DNA of 64,000 nt, from the NCBI GenBank assembly GCA_910576385.1, contig CAJTIR010000002.1, positions 124,001 to 188,000 of the forward strand. The letters run 5' to 3'. Each line of letters starts with the position of its first letter. The stretch's first letter is position 1. The notes below the pieces were generated by a model. That model did no database searches. It worked only from the letters and a program-made list of their open reading frames with translations, and was not told the origin of the DNA. The translations under genes and the position numbers were made by a program. This document shows, in pieces, positions 62,175 through 64,000 of this stretch. Source of the stretch: Lachnospiraceae bacterium. Its GTDB lineage: Bacteria > Bacillota > Clostridia > Lachnospirales > Lachnospiraceae.

Positions 62175-63365
62175 TCAAGATAATCCATATTCTTCTGCCA
62201 ACGCTTCAAATGCAGGCAGAGAACGCTCTATCATTTCATAGGAAACACAGTAAGCAAGACGTACAAAACCTGAACAAGAAAAGGTTGTCCCGCCTACCAG
62301 CAGAATATGATGTTTCTTGGCCGCTTCCACAAATTTCTTCTCATCTGGATCTGGAGATTTGATAAACAAATAGAAAGCTCCTTGAGGCTTAATACAGGTA
62401 AACCCGTACTTTGTCAACGCTCCATAAATCAATTGCCGATTGCGGTCATAATATGCGACATCTGTGGTACAGTTCATACAAGGAATCAAGGCCTTCTGCA
62501 TCAAAGATGGGGCATTTACAAATCCCAGCATACGATTGGCCACAGATAATCCGCTGCACGTCTGTTCACAATCTGCCATCTGCGGACTGACCGCAATATA
62601 GCCGATACGCTCTCCAGGTATGGACAAGGATTTGCTAAAGGAATAGGTCACAAATGTATTGTCATAGTATTTTGTCAGAAACGGTACTTTATTCTCATCA
62701 TAGACCAGCTCTCGGTAAGGCTCATCAGAAACCATAAAAATCTCATGGCCATATTGCTTCTGTCTCTGCTCCAAAAGCGCTGCCATTTTCTGAATCGTCT
62801 CCTCTGAGTAAATCACGCCTGTGGGATTGACTGGATTATTGATAATAATTGCCTTTGTTTTCTCGGTAATTTTACTCTCTAAATCTGCAAAATCTGGCTG
62901 AAAGGTATCTTGATCGGGTTCTGCAGCTATTAAAACCCCCTGGTGATTGGCGACATAACCCCGATATTCTCCAAAATAAGGAGCCAGCGCCAATACCTCA
63001 TCTCCAGGATCTAAAATCGTCTTAAACACTACGTTCAGCGCACCTGCCGCACCTACTGTCATCACAATATGTTTATGCTCAAACGCTGTCCCAAAGCGCT
63101 GATTGAGATTGTCCGCAATTGCCTGCCTGGTCTCTGGATAGCCGGCATTATCCATATAGCCATGAAGCTCTAAGGAACTCTCATTTTTTACAGCGTCAAT
63201 AATTGCCTGGTTATATTCCGCGGGAACTGGTGTCATAGGATTTCCCAGGCTGAAATCAAACACATTTTCGGCGCCGATCTTAGCTGCCATTGCCTTTCCC
63301 TCCTGAAACATAGCACGGATAGCGGAACTTCCTGCAACCTCCTGCTGCATTTTCTTTGAAATCAT
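62175..63365 (-). CDS. Class I/II PLP-dependent aminotransferase (AspB-like)
   Basis: A 396-residue aminotransferase with FDFSLGNPMTPVP, VGAAGALNVVFK, NNPVNPTGV, SDEPYRELVYD and the PLP-Lys motif YSFSKSLSIPGERIGY. It resembles aspartate or aromatic aminotransferases of Clostridia. It ends 11 bases before hisC and probably forms an operon with hisC and the DUF368 gene. The amino-acid specificity is unclear. Confidence 0.9.
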   Translation of the reverse strand: MISKKMQQEVAGSSAIRAMFQEGKAMAAKIGAENVFDFSLGNPMTPVPAEYNQAIIDAVKNESSLELHGYMDNAGYPETRQAIADNLNQRFGTAFEHKHIVMTVGAAGALNVVFKTILDPGDEVLALAPYFGEYRGYVANHQGVLIAAEPDQDTFQPDFADLESKITEKTKAIIINNPVNPTGVIYSEETIQKMAALLEQRQKQYGHEIFMVSDEPYRELVYDENKVPFLTKYYDNTFVTYSFSKSLSIPGERIGYIAVSPQMADCEQTCSGLSVANRMLGFVNAPSLMQKALIPCMNCTTDVAYYDRNRQLIYGALTKYGFTCIKPQGAFYLFIKSPDPDEKKFVEAAKKHHILLVGGTTFSCSGFVRLAYCVSYEMIERSLPAFEALAEEYGLS

Positions 63366-63458
63366 TTTCTCATCCTCTTTCTTAAATGTTTCTTGTTATT
63401 CATAACTACTCCACATTCTCCCTATTCTACCACGAATATCCATAAAAAAAAAGAGGAT

Positions 63459-63555
63459 GTATATTAGTGATCAAAAATATCCCCTCCAAAACCCAAAAAA
63501 TTCTACAGATATGTTGAAATGGGTATATTAGTGATTAAAAATATCCCCCTCCAAA
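63459..63555. repeat. Tandem 32-bp direct repeat between operons
   Basis: Two copies of a sequence beginning GTATATTAGTGAT and ending CCCTCCAAA lie at 63459-63490 and 63523-63555, spaced 64 bases. The second forms the 3' arm of a terminator hairpin for the GH53 gene on the minus strand (GCTGCTTTGGAGGGGG, then ATATTTTTA). The first may be a partial duplication of the terminator. Confidence 0.6.
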
Positions 63556-63624
63556 GCAGCAAATTTCTCTCATTTGTCTGCTTAGAAGGGGGAGTAGATT
63601 TTTGGTGCAGTAACAATTTTATAA

Positions 63625-64000
63625 CTATTCTAATCCATGAAACTTTTTAATGACATCTAACGCCGGCAATGGTCTGCCCTCATAGTCGAATAACGCCTGG
63701 TTTGCCCACTCGTTGCCGCATGGCCCTGGATCTTTCATGTATTTCAGAGAAGCTTCTGTTGCCCAGCCGCTGCCTGGTACCGGGATCCAAGCGGGTTCCC
63801 AATAGAAAAATCCTCTGCCAAGACCATCGGGAACTGTTACAATCCGCTTCATCAGATCTGCCATAAAATCTGCTTGTCCTTGTTTGGTCATCGGATAATC
63901 AATTTTCTTTACCAGCTCAGGCTTTGTCGCCATTCCCTTACGCTCCTGGGGTTTTAGCTTCTCATATTTTGCATAGTCCTCCATCGTAAAGCCCATAGAA
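63625..64000 (-). CDS. Endo-beta-1,4-galactanase, GH53, C-terminal part
   Basis: The frame runs off the right edge; about 125 C-terminal residues are seen. It contains the GH53 signature FYWEPAWIPVPGSGWATEAS and CGNEWANQALFDYEGRPLPA. The family cleaves beta-1,4-galactan side chains of type I arabinogalactan. Together with the GH36 enzyme it suggests use of plant cell-wall galactans and galactosides. Any signal peptide lies outside the window. Confidence 0.9.
   Translation of the reverse strand, partial: SMGFTMEDYAKYEKLKPQERKGMATKPELVKKIDYPMTKQGQADFMADLMKRIVTVPDGLGRGFFYWEPAWIPVPGSGWATEASLKYMKDPGPCGNEWANQALFDYEGRPLPALDVIKKFHGLE

Overview
The window looks like the chromosome of a motile, spore-forming anaerobic Firmicute, most likely a Lachnospiraceae member. 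The evidence is the cdaA-cdaR-glmM cluster, flagellar rod genes next to an mbl/mreB gene, a comF-flagellar zinc-finger gene pair, a T-box leucine leader, a SpoIIID-type sporulation regulator, plant-glycan enzymes (GH36, GH53) and Tn4451-type mobile DNA. Most housekeeping genes are on the minus strand. No rRNA, tRNA or CRISPR array was seen.

Layout. 1-6.0 kb: partial glycosyltransferase, HPr, glmM, cdaR, cdaA and two membrane proteins. 6.2-7.4 kb: flagellar-region protein and ComF. 7.5-10.3 kb: a three-gene ABC importer. 10.5-15.8 kb: recD2, flgJ-like, flgG, flgF and mbl. 16.0-16.9 kb: a frameshifted gene. About 17.1-17.3 kb: a candidate structured small RNA. 17.4-22.3 kb: uvrA and uvrB. 22.3-40.4 kb: one large surface beta-helix glycosidase gene broken by two mobile elements and an in-frame stop. 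40.4-41.3 kb: its frameshifted AraC regulator. 41.9-44.6 kb: a LeuA-AraC fusion gene behind a leucine T-box. 44.65-51.0 kb: spoIIID split by a 6.1-kb recombinase element. 51.1-55.3 kb: HD-GYP response regulator, topB and a DnaQ-like exonuclease. 55.3-58.6 kb: GH36 alpha-galactosidase and an AraC regulator. 58.8-63.4 kb: glyA, a DUF368/PopT protein, hisC and a second aminotransferase. The right edge holds the end of a GH53 endo-galactanase.

Three mobile elements were deduced from the sequence. (1) A ~3.4-kb integrative element (about 23.2-26.6 kb) has a tyrosine integrase, phased TGACACC repeats, a type I toxin-antitoxin unit and a secreted protein. (2) A 9,681-bp Tn4451-like mobilizable transposon (29,641-39,319) sits at a TG dinucleotide; removing it restores the host reading frame exactly. 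(3) A 6,105-bp element lies between two 7-bp repeats inside the helix-turn-helix of spoIIID. Joining the repeats regenerates a complete 86-residue SpoIIID. The element carries its own serine recombinase, a small candidate directionality factor, an AAA-ATPase/nuclease-like protein and a chemoreceptor. This resembles the sigK skin element and is the main discovery candidate: a predicted sporulation-controlled DNA rearrangement in spoIIID.

Other notable points are a leucine-biosynthesis enzyme fused to an AraC DNA-binding domain, a family of structured repeats ending in ACTATTCAGA that flanks leuA, and a sigma-E-like promoter in front of the split spoIIID.
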